A stretch of 64,000 nucleotides of DNA from Liquorilactobacillus ghanensis DSM 18630 (GCF_001435235.1 NZ_AZGB01000030.1:1-64000), one strand, 5' to 3'. Numbered from the stretch's first letter, positions 36,587-45,502 are shown. Notes: a model not told the origin generated them from the sequence alone. A program made the numbers and translations.

Positions 36587-38560
36587 ATGGCTGAAGACAA
36601 ATACCAAGTGTTGGCGCAGCAAATTTATGCTCATATTGGCGGCCCACAGAATGTTTCCAAGATTATTCATTGTATGACAAGACTCAGGATAACATTGAAA
36701 GATGAAAGCCAGGCAGAAACTGCTGGTTTGAAAAAAGTACCTGGGGTTTTGGGAGTTGCCGAAGAAGATACTTATCAAGTAATTTTAGGCCCCGGGATAG
36801 TTAATAAAGTTGCTAAGGAAATGGTTGCTCAAGTTGGAGTTGAACTTGGACAGGATTTTCCCGATCAACTGGCTAAGCAATCTTCAAATTATGCCGCTGA
36901 TAAGCAAGCAGTTACTCAAAAAGCAGCTCAGGTTCACGCGGAGCATAAAGCTAAGCTGAAGCAAACTTGGTGGCGGATGGCTTTAAAGCATATTAGTTCG
37001 ATTTTTATTCCATTAATTCCAGCCTTTGTAGGTGCCGGTTTAATTTCCGGAATTGCTGGCATTTTAGGCAATATGCAGACTGCTCATTTGCTTGGACCGG
37101 AATGGTCAACGATAATTCTGACAATGAAAGCAATTTACGGTGGCTTATTTATCTATTTGAACATCTACGTCGGAATTAATACGGCGACTGAATTTGGAGC
37201 AACGCCGGGATTAGGTGGTATTATTGGCGGCTTGGTTTATTTGCCAGGAGTAGTTGCCCCAAGTACGTTACCGAATATTTTTACTGGAACGGCCTTAACA
37301 GCTGGATCAGGCGGCATTATTGGTATTTTATTTTCAGTTTGGATATTAGCATTTGTTGAAAAGTGGTTTCATAAACACATCCCCGATTCTGTTGATATAA
37401 TTTTTTCGCCATTTTTAACCTTATTAGTAATGGGATTGTTTACCATTTTTCTAGTTATGCCTGCAGCTGGTTGGATCTCCAGTTCATTAGTTGGCAGTAT
37501 CAACTGGATCTTAAATGTTGGTGGAGCATTTTCTGGATTTGTTTTAGGATTAGTTTTCCTGCCGATGGTTATGCTCGGACTGCATCAGATTTTAACGCCG
37601 ATTCATTTGGAAATGATCAAGCAACTAGGCAATACACCACTACTGCCGATTTTAGCGATGGCTGGAGCGGGACAAGTTGGCGCGGCAATTGCTTTATGGA
37701 TCAAATGCCGTAAAAACAAACAATTGATTAATCTGATCAAAGGAGCTTTGCCGGTTGGAATTTTGGGAGTCGGTGAACCATTGATCTATGGTGTTTCACT
37801 GCCATTAGGACGACCATTTGTCACTGCTTGTATTGGCGGCGGAATCGGTGGGGCGGTAATTTCCGGTATCGGTCATATTGGTGCAACTTCGATCGGTCCT
37901 TCCGGAGTGGCTTTAATTCCTTTGATCGCTAATGGCAAATGGTTCGGTTATGTTCTCGGTTTACTAGCGGCTTACGTGGGAGGATTTTTAATTACTTACT
38001 TCTTTGGTGTGCCTAAATCAGCGATGCTGGCTAAAAATGAAGCCGGTGAATTGTTGGAAACATCAGATAAGACAACGACATCAACTGCTGCAGTGAAAGT
38101 AAAAGCAGCGACCCTAACTGCACCGGTAAGTGGAAAATTGGAAAAATTAGCAGATGTTAATGACGGTGTTTTTTCGAAAAAAATGGTCGGCGACGGTTTT
38201 GCTGTTGAGCCAACTGAAGAAACCATCTATTCACCAATTACAGGAACAATTGTGAGTGTGATGGATACTAAACACGCTTGGACGATGAAAAGTGAAAATG
38301 GTCTTGAAATTTTGGTTCATTTAGGATTAGATACGGTAAAATTAAAGGGAGAGCCTTTTTCCTTAGACATTCAGGCTGGTGATCAGGTTATTGCCGGCCA
38401 GCAAGTTGGCACGATGGATTTGCAAAAAATTGCTGCAGCGAATAAAGCGGCTACCGTAATTACTGTAATTACAAATCTGGATCAGGTGGCAGCACTTGAT
38501 TTAACGCAAACAAAAACAATTGCTGGCGGAGCAATCGCTGCTAATATAAAATTAAAATAA
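36587..38560 (+). CDS. murP: PTS EIIBCA permease, MurNAc type
   Basis: A 657-residue glucose-superfamily PTS protein. EIIB is N-terminal with the phosphocysteine in IIHCMTRLRITL near residue 26. EIIC (about 115-480) has ten or so membrane segments. A Crr-like EIIA is fused at the C-terminus (about 505-657) with the histidine in ILVHLGLDTV. E. coli MurP lacks the EIIA; fusion is usual in Gram-positives. Next to murQ and mupG it most likely imports MurNAc or MurNAc-GlcNAc as the 6-phosphate. ATG 36587 is placed correctly after GGAAAGG; two earlier in-frame starts overlap it. Confidence 0.87.
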   Translation: MAEDKYQVLAQQIYAHIGGPQNVSKIIHCMTRLRITLKDESQAETAGLKKVPGVLGVAEEDTYQVILGPGIVNKVAKEMVAQVGVELGQDFPDQLAKQSSNYAADKQAVTQKAAQVHAEHKAKLKQTWWRMALKHISSIFIPLIPAFVGAGLISGIAGILGNMQTAHLLGPEWSTIILTMKAIYGGLFIYLNIYVGINTATEFGATPGLGGIIGGLVYLPGVVAPSTLPNIFTGTALTAGSGGIIGILFSVWILAFVEKWFHKHIPDSVDIIFSPFLTLLVMGLFTIFLVMPAAGWISSSLVGSINWILNVGGAFSGFVLGLVFLPMVMLGLHQILTPIHLEMIKQLGNTPLLPILAMAGAGQVGAAIALWIKCRKNKQLINLIKGALPVGILGVGEPLIYGVSLPLGRPFVTACIGGGIGGAVISGIGHIGATSIGPSGVALIPLIANGKWFGYVLGLLAAYVGGFLITYFFGVPKSAMLAKNEAGELLETSDKTTTSTAAVKVKAATLTAPVSGKLEKLADVNDGVFSKKMVGDGFAVEPTEETIYSPITGTIVSVMDTKHAWTMKSENGLEILVHLGLDTVKLKGEPFSLDIQAGDQVIAGQQVGTMDLQKIAAANKAATVITVITNLDQVAALDLTQTKTIAGGAIAANIKLK

Positions 38561-38598
38561 TTTCAAAAGTATTATTACAAAGTAAATAAAATCCAAAG

Positions 38599-38695
38599 AT
38601 GGGGCAAAAGGCAATCTGCGGCAGTGAGCTGGAAGAATAAACATAGTAAATTTTCTCGTTCATGGCTGGATATTTGTTCTTTTGTCCCATTTTTA
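38599..38695 (+). ncRNA. Long-loop hairpin element, possible structured RNA or terminator
   Basis: ATGGGGCAAAAG (38599-38610) pairs over 12 positions with CTTTTGTCCCAT (38679-38690), with one G-T wobble; five Ts follow. The 68-base loop is less AT-rich than its surroundings. It lies between the permease gene and the phosphatase gene and ends at the latter's ribosome-binding site. It may be a terminator with a long loop, a regulatory RNA, or a small dispersed repeat. Confidence 0.4.
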
Positions 38696-38709
38696 GGGAG
38701 GTGAGAGTT

Positions 38710-39519
38710 TTGACTAAGATTCTAAGCTGTCCAAGTGTTTTTAATATTCGTGATTTGGGCGAAACGTCGACTGCCAGTGGAGAGAAAATCAAAACACATC
38801 GTTTAATTCGTTCAAGTGCTTTAGATCGACTGACAACTGTTGATTTAGATTATTTAAGAAAGCTAAATGTCAAAACAATTATTGATTTGCGTTCACCGCA
38901 AGAGTGCCAAGCTTTTCCAGATCAAATCAGTTCGGACATGTACTACTATCAACTACCGGTTTTCCCGACAGATCAAGCTCAAATTGATTCGCAAATTATT
39001 GAACTAAGAGAAAAATACGATCAAAATCCATTAGCAGGATTTTATAACATGGTTAATACTTATCGCTCATTAGTCCAGCAGCCGTTTTCTAAAAAAGCCT
39101 TTCATGATTTTCTTACGCTGGTCGTTACCCGTTTACCAGCAGGCGGAGTATTGTATCATTGTACCTCGGGGAAAGATCGAACCGGGATGGCGACGGTTTA
39201 TTTATTAAAACTATTAGGAGTTGACTTTACAGCAATTAGGCAGGACTATCTAATTTCAAATCAACAAACAGCTACTGAAAGAAAACGAATCGTCAATGTT
39301 TTAAAGCAGCAAAATGCTAACTGGATCCTGCAGGCAACTACACGTTCATTGCGCTCAGTTAAAGAAGAATATTTGAATGCTGCTATTTTTGAAATTTTTC
39401 AAGAAAGTGGTAATTTACATGATTATTTACAACAAGAGCTGCAGATTACTCCACAATTGGTTCAGCAATTGCGAAGTTTGGTGTTAACTGATGAGACAAT
39501 GCCAAAGGAGGAACATTAA
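38710..39519 (+). CDS. Tyrosine-phosphatase-like (CX5R) protein in MurNAc operon
   Basis: A 269-residue cytosolic phosphatase of the Y_phosphatase3 type. NIRDLGE near the N-terminus and the catalytic loop HCTSGKDRTG (about residues 153-162; Cys nucleophile, Arg) are intact. TTG 38710 is the likely start because GGGAGGTG lies seven bases upstream. The stop overlaps the mupG start (TAATG), so the two are translationally coupled. Such enzymes remove phosphate from proteins, phosphoinositides or sugars; here a sugar phosphate of the MurNAc pathway, or a regulatory protein, is a reasonable but untested target. Confidence 0.8.
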   Translation: MTKILSCPSVFNIRDLGETSTASGEKIKTHRLIRSSALDRLTTVDLDYLRKLNVKTIIDLRSPQECQAFPDQISSDMYYYQLPVFPTDQAQIDSQIIELREKYDQNPLAGFYNMVNTYRSLVQQPFSKKAFHDFLTLVVTRLPAGGVLYHCTSGKDRTGMATVYLLKLLGVDFTAIRQDYLISNQQTATERKRIVNVLKQQNANWILQATTRSLRSVKEEYLNAAIFEIFQESGNLHDYLQQELQITPQLVQQLRSLVLTDETMPKEEH

Positions 39520-40559
39520 TGCTCGGAATTTCTTGTTATTTTAAAGATTTTTCAGATGATTACTTAAAAAATTGTTTTACTCATGGGGTTCGAGCGGTCT
39601 TTACCTCGCTTCAATTACCAGAAGATTCAGCAGCAGAATTGGCAGCAGGCGTTGATAAATTATCGCAATTAGCCAGTGCGCATCGGCTGCAGCTATTGGT
39701 CGATGTTTCCCCAGCGGCTTTTAAAAAGCTGCAATTAGCTGCCAGTGATTTTAGTGGCTTAAAAAAATTAGGTTTTACCTCGCTGCGTTTGGATTATGGT
39801 TTTGACGATCCGGCTTTGATTTGCCGGTTACAGCAGGATTTTAAAATCTTCTTGAATGCATCTACTATTACCACTGATCTGCTTAAAAACCTGGCAGCTG
39901 CAGGGGTCGATCTGTCGCAAATCGTGGCAGCTTATAATTTTTACCCGAAGATAGCAACTGGTTTGAGCAGCGATTATTTTGCAGCTAAAAATCGGTTGCT
40001 GAAAAAATGGCAGATTTCGCAATTGGCATTCATCCCCGGAGATGGTTTAAAAAGATATCCTAATTACGCTGGGATACCGACGCTTGAGGCACAGCGCGGT
40101 TTAGATTCATATTCAGCTTATCTTGAAATGAAGCTTAGGTATGGAGTAGATGACATATTTATTGGGGACAGTCAGCTTTCATCGGTCAGTTTAAATCGTA
40201 TCCAGCGCTTTGAAAATGAAAAAGTCATTACTTTGCCATTGATCTGTGATGATTTACCAGCAGAATTGGCAACTACAAAATTAGCAGTTCGAGCTGAGAA
40301 AAGCCCGCAAGTGATTCGGTTGCTGACTGCGCGGCAACCAATACCGATCAAATCAGCAATTGCTCGCCAACCAGGGATGGTTACGATTGAAAATAAATTG
40401 GCTGGTCGTTATTCTGGTGAAGTTGAAATTGTTAAGTCAGCACTGCCATTTTCGCCGGCCAGCAATTATCTGGGAAGCATTCCGGTTAATTTTTGGTCAC
40501 TGCTCAATTTAATTGATGATCGTTATCAAGTTATTTTTGAGCCGTATACCAATCATTGA
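39519..40559 (+). CDS. mupG: 6-phospho-N-acetylmuramidase (DUF871)
   Basis: A 346-residue cytosolic TIM-barrel enzyme of the DUF871/MupG family. It cleaves MurNAc-6-phosphate-GlcNAc taken up from peptidoglycan turnover. The N-terminal LGISCYFKDFSDDYL, the LRLDYGFDD segment and YNFYPKIATGLS are characteristic, and the C-terminal cyclophilin-like domain contains the PGMVTIENKLAGRYSGEVEI segment. Presence with murQ and murP defines the same pathway as in Staphylococcus aureus. AAAGGAGG precedes the start. Confidence 0.9.
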   Translation: MLGISCYFKDFSDDYLKNCFTHGVRAVFTSLQLPEDSAAELAAGVDKLSQLASAHRLQLLVDVSPAAFKKLQLAASDFSGLKKLGFTSLRLDYGFDDPALICRLQQDFKIFLNASTITTDLLKNLAAAGVDLSQIVAAYNFYPKIATGLSSDYFAAKNRLLKKWQISQLAFIPGDGLKRYPNYAGIPTLEAQRGLDSYSAYLEMKLRYGVDDIFIGDSQLSSVSLNRIQRFENEKVITLPLICDDLPAELATTKLAVRAEKSPQVIRLLTARQPIPIKSAIARQPGMVTIENKLAGRYSGEVEIVKSALPFSPASNYLGSIPVNFWSLLNLIDDRYQVIFEPYTNH

Positions 40560-40584
40560 AGGTAGTTCCAATAGTTTAAATCCG

Positions 40585-40615
40585 AAAGTCCCTTTTTCAA
40601 CGGAGGGGCTTTTTT
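40585..40615 (+). terminator. Rho-independent terminator after mupG
   Basis: AGTCCCT pairs with AGGGGCT (one T-G wobble) around a ten-base loop, followed by six Ts. Confidence 0.88.
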
Positions 40616-40654
40616 GATATTTGTTTCTTTTTTGAATCGTTATTTAAAAATTCA

Positions 40655-40683
40655 TTGAATATACCGTTTCTTATGCTTATAAT
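40655..40683 (+). promoter_or_regulatory. Sigma-A promoter of the aminotransferase operon
   Basis: TTGAAT (40655-40660) and TATAAT (40678-40683) are exactly 17 bases apart. The transcript would have a leader of about 105 bases, in which no known riboswitch was recognised. Confidence 0.7.
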
Positions 40684-40797
40684 TAAAATTATGAAAAAAT
40701 CATTAAAAAACGAATTGCTTTTTAATGTTATATATCAATTTTTAAAATTTTGAGGATCGTACTTTTGTATTAGATATTGAAAAGGGGGAGATTGTTA

Positions 40798-41913
40798 ATG
40801 GCTTTTGACTTTACTGTTAGAAAAGAAGTTAATGATTGTTTGCCTTATATCCAAGGTGAAACTATTGATGATGTCAAAGAAAGATATAATTTATCGAAAG
40901 TTATTAAGTTAGGATCAAATGAAAACCCTTATGGACCGTTTCCACATGCCCTAGCAGCAATGAAGGATAGTTTAGTTACACTGAATCGCTATCCAGAAAA
41001 TGATTTTATTAATTTGAAAAAATTACTAGCAAAAAAGAATGGTGTACAGCTGGAGAATATTATATTAGGTAGTGGTGCTGGTAATGTACTGGAGATTCTA
41101 GCGAAGACATTTTTGAATACTGGGGATGAAGTTATTATTGCTAAACAATCTTATCGACTTTATCGCGAGGTTTCTAAAATTATGGGAGCTAAAGTAATTG
41201 AAATTCCACTAACAGAAGACTATCAATTTGACTTAAGTAAATTTCTTAGTGTAATTACGTCAAAAACTAAGCTTATCTGGCTTTGCAATCCTAATAATCC
41301 AACGTCAACTTTAACTGATAAACATGCTATCAATAAATTTGTTGAGAAACTTCCGAGCCATGTTCAGTTAATCATTGATGAAGCGTATGCTGATTTTTCA
41401 AATCCAGATGATCGTCCTGACGTAATTGATTATGTTAAAAATGGAAAGAAAGTTATTATTGTCCGGACGTTTTCAAAATACTATGGTTTAGCCGGTGCAA
41501 GGATGGGGTATGCAATAGCAAATAAGGATACAGTTCAGGCATATGATACAGTTACTGAGCCGTTTAGTGCCAGCCGAATAGCCTTAGCAGGTAGCTATGC
41601 CTCAATGACACTGGATAAAGAAGAAGTTGCAGTTTCAAGGCAGAAAATTATTGAACAGCGAGATAAATTAACGGTTGAACTTGAAAAGTTGGGCTGCAAA
41701 ACAGCTAAGTCGCAAGCGAATTTTATTTTTACGCAAATCCCATTTGAAGCAACTTGGTTTTGTGATGAGATGATGAAAAGAGGGGTTATAGTTCGTGACT
41801 GTACGCCATGGAACTATCCGTACCATGTCCGAATAACCATTGGTACGCCAGCCGAAAATGAAACTTTTTTGAAAACATTTTGTTCATTACTTGAAGAAAA
41901 GAAAGTAAAATAA
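40798..41913 (+). CDS. Class I/II aminotransferase, HisC-like
   Basis: A 371-residue PLP enzyme of the histidinol-phosphate aminotransferase family. The N-terminal GSNENPYGPFP, the WLCNPNNPTST segment, DEAYADF and the PLP-lysine motif RTFSKYYGLAGARMGY are all intact. No other histidine biosynthesis gene is near; instead an MFS transporter and a 2-hydroxyacid dehydrogenase follow, so an amino acid (perhaps aromatic) is a more likely substrate than histidinol phosphate. AAGGGGGAG sets ATG 40798; TTG 40777 upstream is less likely. Confidence 0.82.
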   Translation: MAFDFTVRKEVNDCLPYIQGETIDDVKERYNLSKVIKLGSNENPYGPFPHALAAMKDSLVTLNRYPENDFINLKKLLAKKNGVQLENIILGSGAGNVLEILAKTFLNTGDEVIIAKQSYRLYREVSKIMGAKVIEIPLTEDYQFDLSKFLSVITSKTKLIWLCNPNNPTSTLTDKHAINKFVEKLPSHVQLIIDEAYADFSNPDDRPDVIDYVKNGKKVIIVRTFSKYYGLAGARMGYAIANKDTVQAYDTVTEPFSASRIALAGSYASMTLDKEEVAVSRQKIIEQRDKLTVELEKLGCKTAKSQANFIFTQIPFEATWFCDEMMKRGVIVRDCTPWNYPYHVRITIGTPAENETFLKTFCSLLEEKKVK

Positions 41914-41924
41914 GGAGTTTTTCT

Positions 41925-43166
41925 ATGACAAATTTAAGAAAATATTCACTTTTGATTCTTTTAGGAATGGCTGGGGGTACCATTTATGATTTTCCATATA
42001 TCAAATATATCTTTTATAATCAGCTGCTTTCTGCAATGAACATTAATAATACACAATTGGGGGTTCTTACAACTATTTATGGTGTTGGCTGTTTGGTTCT
42101 TTATATTCCAGGTGGTTTTTTAGCGGATCATATATCTTCAAAATTGTCATTAACCCTCTCATTAATCATGACAGCAATTTTGGCGATTGTTTTTGGCTTA
42201 ACACTGAATTTTACGATTTCAATTGTTATATGGGCTTTATTAGCGTTCAGCTCGGCTTTCATCTTTTGGTCAGCCCTAATTAAAGCAGTCCGAATAGTTG
42301 GTGGTGAGAAGAATGGTGGTCGAATGTACGGAATTTACTATGCTGCGAATGGATTATCGGCAGCTCTTTTGAATTTCTTTTCATTATGGATTTATGGTCA
42401 GTCAAATAATTCAAAATCTGGAATGCTTTTGGCAACTTTTTCGATGGCGTTAGTTATTGGTTTAATTGGGATCTTAGTTTTTATTTTCTTACCTAGTGAA
42501 GATGAAAAAACTGCTGAAAGAAATACTAAGGTGGAATTTAGTCAGATTAAAAAGATTTTGAGAAGTCCGGTGGTATGGTTAATTTCAATAATTTTCTTCA
42601 TGACCTACAGCCTTTTCTCGGGTGTTTCTTATTTGACACCTTATTTAGCTGATGTAGCTAATATATCGAATCAAATGAGTAGTTTCTTAGGAATTATTAG
42701 AAATTATGTTTTCCTACTATTGGCACCTTTAAGTGGGTTAATTGCAGATCGAGTATTTCATTCAACACTAAAATGGTTTGTTATTGGCTATATTGTTTTA
42801 GCGTTCTCCTTACTTGCGCTAGTTTTCTTGAAAAATTTGCCAATTGGCATGGTGATATTTTTATCTTTGATTCCAGGGATGCTTGCTCTAAGTCTTTATG
42901 GAATACAATTTTCAATTATCGCTGAAAGCAAACTTCCTTTGAAATTAATGGGATTAATAACGGGATTTGTTTCTTTGGTAGGATATCTACCAGATTTAAT
43001 ACTACCAACTCTTTATGGGAAGATTTTAGATACTAATAGTGTTGTCGAAGGTTATAAAAAAGTTTTCTTATTTTTAACAATTTTCGCTTTGGTTGCAAGT
43101 TTGTTTAGTTGGGTAATTTATAAAGTTAATCGAAAAAAACAGGTTGAAATTGATAACAGAAAATAA
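41925..43166 (+). CDS. MFS transporter
   Basis: A 413-residue membrane protein with twelve predicted segments and a typical MFS loop 2-3 motif (PGGFLADHISSKLS). It has a large cytosolic loop near residues 185-205. It lies 11 bases after the aminotransferase gene and overlaps the frame before the dehydrogenase gene, so the three form one operon. The most economical idea is import of an amino or keto acid or export of the hydroxy acid product; the sequence does not settle direction. Confidence 0.82.
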   Translation: MTNLRKYSLLILLGMAGGTIYDFPYIKYIFYNQLLSAMNINNTQLGVLTTIYGVGCLVLYIPGGFLADHISSKLSLTLSLIMTAILAIVFGLTLNFTISIVIWALLAFSSAFIFWSALIKAVRIVGGEKNGGRMYGIYYAANGLSAALLNFFSLWIYGQSNNSKSGMLLATFSMALVIGLIGILVFIFLPSEDEKTAERNTKVEFSQIKKILRSPVVWLISIIFFMTYSLFSGVSYLTPYLADVANISNQMSSFLGIIRNYVFLLLAPLSGLIADRVFHSTLKWFVIGYIVLAFSLLALVFLKNLPIGMVIFLSLIPGMLALSLYGIQFSIIAESKLPLKLMGLITGFVSLVGYLPDLILPTLYGKILDTNSVVEGYKKVFLFLTIFALVASLFSWVIYKVNRKKQVEIDNRK

Positions 43167-43179
43167 TAGAGGTGATATT

Positions 43180-44175
43180 TTGAAAGTGGTTATTACCGAT
43201 ACTGAAGAACCAATGGATCGTGACTTAGACTTTGAAAAAAAATTAATTAGAAATCAATTGGGTATTAATACAAAAATCGTTACCTATGTTTATCATGGAA
43301 ATCGGGAAGAATTAATTGATGTTATTCATGATGCAGATGGCATTTTAACTTCATATCTAAATTTTGATGCTGAACTATTAGAAAAATGCTCACATTTAAA
43401 AACTATTTCAATAGAAGCAACTGGATATAATAATATTAACTTACAGGTTGCTACTAATTTAAATATTGGTGTTAGTGTTATTCAAGAATATTGTACGGAA
43501 GAAGTTTCTGATTTTGTTGTATTTTCGATGATGGCTATGAATAAACAACTAAAGTACTTTATAAATCAGTCGGATGTAAAAAAACTTTATACTTTCAAAA
43601 TTGGTAAATCAATTCGGCGGTTAAGTGATTCAACGTTGGGAATTATGGGCTTAGGAAAGATTGGTTGTGAAGTTGCCCGAAAAGCGGCAGCGTTCGGAAT
43701 TAAGGTTATCACTTACAGCACTCCAAGGGCCCAGAAACGAGTAGAAAAATTGGGTATAAAAATGGTTGATAAACAAACACTTTTCAAAGAAAGTGATTTT
43801 ATTGCATTGACAATGAGACTAACCAAAGACAACATTCATATTTTAAATGAAAAAGCATTTGAGCAGATGCTTAAAAAACCAATTATCGTGAATATTGCAA
43901 GAGGACAAATGATTGATGAAAAAGCCTTGATTAAAGCGTTGAATCAGGGAAAAGTACGAGGAGCCGTTTTAGATGTTTTAACTGATGAATCTCCTCATGG
44001 ATTGCAAAATAATCCACTAATTGGCAGAGATGATGTAATAATTACTCCACATATTGCTTTTTATTCTGATCAATCACTGGAAGACTGCCAAAGGATTGCT
44101 ACTGAAAATCTTATAAATTACTTATCTGGTAATTATAAAAAAATGTTTAGACTGGTTAATACTGAAGTCTTATAG
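43180..44175 (+). CDS. D-isomer-specific 2-hydroxyacid dehydrogenase
   Basis: A 331-residue NAD-dependent enzyme. The nucleotide motif GIMGLGKIGCEVARKA is near residue 155, and the three catalytic residues can be placed: Arg in NIARGQMID, Glu in DVLTDE, His in ITPHIAFYSD. TTG 43180 follows GAGGTG at a good distance; an in-frame TTG at 43144 overlaps the MFS gene. It should reduce a 2-keto acid to the D-2-hydroxy acid, which could be the product made by the aminotransferase encoded in the same operon. The IS remnant begins at its stop codon. Confidence 0.85.
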   Translation: MKVVITDTEEPMDRDLDFEKKLIRNQLGINTKIVTYVYHGNREELIDVIHDADGILTSYLNFDAELLEKCSHLKTISIEATGYNNINLQVATNLNIGVSVIQEYCTEEVSDFVVFSMMAMNKQLKYFINQSDVKKLYTFKIGKSIRRLSDSTLGIMGLGKIGCEVARKAAAFGIKVITYSTPRAQKRVEKLGIKMVDKQTLFKESDFIALTMRLTKDNIHILNEKAFEQMLKKPIIVNIARGQMIDEKALIKALNQGKVRGAVLDVLTDESPHGLQNNPLIGRDDVIITPHIAFYSDQSLEDCQRIATENLINYLSGNYKKMFRLVNTEVL

Positions 44176-44866
44176 GGAGAGTATAAAATAATTTGTGCAA
44201 ATGAATAAAAATCCTATTGAAAAGGGAATCCTTTTCTCATATGATTTGATTGAAGCGACAAAACCAAACCAGAATGGAGGAACTCCCTATTGATTAGCTT
44301 ATTAAAGACTTAACTAAAATTTTATTTGGATATGATTTCTGTGATCGTAGCGGCTTAAATTCTAGTAATTTTTACATATCGTTTAGTTGACTCTGAATAT
44401 GGTAAGTTGAGAAGTATTGTGCCACGTGACCGACAAAGTAAGTTCATTTACTCCCAACGCATTCATACCGACCAAACACCTTAAAAACAACAATTATTCA
44501 ACTTTACTCTAAGTGGATTACTAATATTACCGCTCAGTTGACTAAATAAATTGAAGCTTCTCACCGTTGGAGTATCAAGGAAAACTATGTTTGCTTATTT
44601 TTAGATACCACTTATTTTATCTTTGCGTCGTGGTACGGTTCAAAGACAAACAGTTTATATTGCTTTAGGTATCACACCTACTGGGGGTAAAAGGGTTCTT
44701 GATTATTGAATTGTAGTGAAAACTAGGAGTTTGGCTAAGTGACCAATCTTAAATAACGTGGTTTAAAACAAGTTCAATTATGAATGGTCGGCTTGCCAGT
44801 CAGCATAGCTGCATACTTTTCTTAATTCTAAGTTTCAGCACGCAAGAAAGCCTTTACATTGAATGG
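44176..44866 (+). pseudogene. Decayed IS256-family insertion sequence (transposase remnant)
   Basis: Translation in several frames gives pieces of an IS256 (Mutator-type) transposase in the right order: LFGYDFCDRSGLN, then EYGKLRSIVPRDRQSKF, TTIIQLYSKWITN, LFLDTTYFI with the catalytic Asp, LRRGTVQRQTVYIALGITP, and SKFQHARK. Frameshifts and stops interrupt all of them and the 3' part is missing. The left end (44176-44231) matches the first 54 bases of the window in reverse. No right inverted repeat was found. It lies directly after the dehydrogenase stop codon and upstream of the PTS leader. Confidence 0.85.
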
Positions 44867-44910
44867 AATATATGATATCTTTTAGTTGTAAATAAATGAT
44901 TCATGTATTT

Positions 44911-44940
44911 GGATCGCAATCACCTATAGTGAGCGAAACC
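44911..44940 (+). promoter_or_regulatory. RAT: ribonucleic antiterminator target of a LicT/BglG protein
   Basis: The 30 bases begin GGATCGCAATCACC and end GTGAGCGAAACC, matching the RAT consensus in length and ends (GGATTGTTACTnnn...GCAAAACC type). TCAC/GTGA and TCGC/GCGA pair with a two-base bulge. The last four bases belong to the left arm of the terminator that follows, so RAT and terminator are mutually exclusive structures. Confidence 0.8.
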
Positions 44941-44991
44941 AAAACTTTAATAGTTTGAAGTATATTCAAACTATTAGGTTTTGGTTTTTTT
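44937..44991 (+). terminator. Leader terminator controlled by antitermination
   Basis: A stem of about 22 base pairs (44937-44959 with 44965-44986, one bulge) with a GTATA loop is followed by a T-run, 24 bases before the first PTS gene. It overlaps the RAT. A BglG-type antiterminator encoded by the operon's fifth gene should allow read-through when the substrate is present. Confidence 0.88.
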
Positions 44992-45014
44992 ATTTTTATG
45001 AAGGAGGCAATTTT

Positions 45015-45500
45015 ATGACAGTAGTAGGAGCAAGGATTGATAATCGATTGTTGCACGGAATAGTAGCGACAAGTTGGGCACCACGATCAAATGCTAATAG
45101 GGTGATGGTAATAGACGATGAAGTAGCAGATAACCCAGTTGAAAAGCAAGCTATGAGACTTGGAAGACCAACGGGAATGGCAACTTCCATTATAAGTAGG
45201 AGGGTGGCACTAGAAAATTTTAAAAAACACAAGTATGATCGTCAGCGGGTATTTATAGTTTCTAAAACACCAGAAGTCTTTCTGGATTTAATTAATTCTG
45301 GTGTTAAAATTTCAGAATTAATTTTGGGAGGGACTTTAACTTATGAAGGTGCGATTAAGGTAACAAATCGTGCATATATTAAAAAAGAACAACTTTCTGT
45401 TTATCAGCAAATTTTGGACAAAGAATGTACGATAATATCACAATATGTTCCTAATGATAAAAAAATTGATGTATCTAAATTTATTAAAAGGAGTGAATAG
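45015..45500 (+). CDS. PTS EIIB component, mannose/sorbose family
   Basis: A 161-residue cytosolic EIIB protein of the mannose family. Phosphorylation is on the histidine of RIDNRLLHGIVA (His14 or 15), rather than on cysteine. AAGGAGG sets ATG 45015; an upstream in-frame ATG at 44955 lies inside the terminator. It is the first gene of a six-gene operon and is followed after two bases by EIIC. Mannose-family EIIB can serve many sugars, including sorbose, levanbiose-type sugars, glucosaminate and fructosamines, so the substrate stays open. Confidence 0.9.
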   Translation: MTVVGARIDNRLLHGIVATSWAPRSNANRVMVIDDEVADNPVEKQAMRLGRPTGMATSIISRRVALENFKKHKYDRQRVFIVSKTPEVFLDLINSGVKISELILGGTLTYEGAIKVTNRAYIKKEQLSVYQQILDKECTIISQYVPNDKKIDVSKFIKRSE

Positions 45501-45502
45501 TA

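Noticed and set aside
40684-40797. T-box or amino-acid riboswitch in the aminotransferase leader
   Set aside because: No T-box sequence, specifier hairpin or terminator was seen in the leader of about 105 bases.
44866-44910. Right end of the IS256-family element
   Set aside because: I looked for a copy of the left-end sequence in inverted orientation upstream of the RAT and found none; the right end seems deleted.
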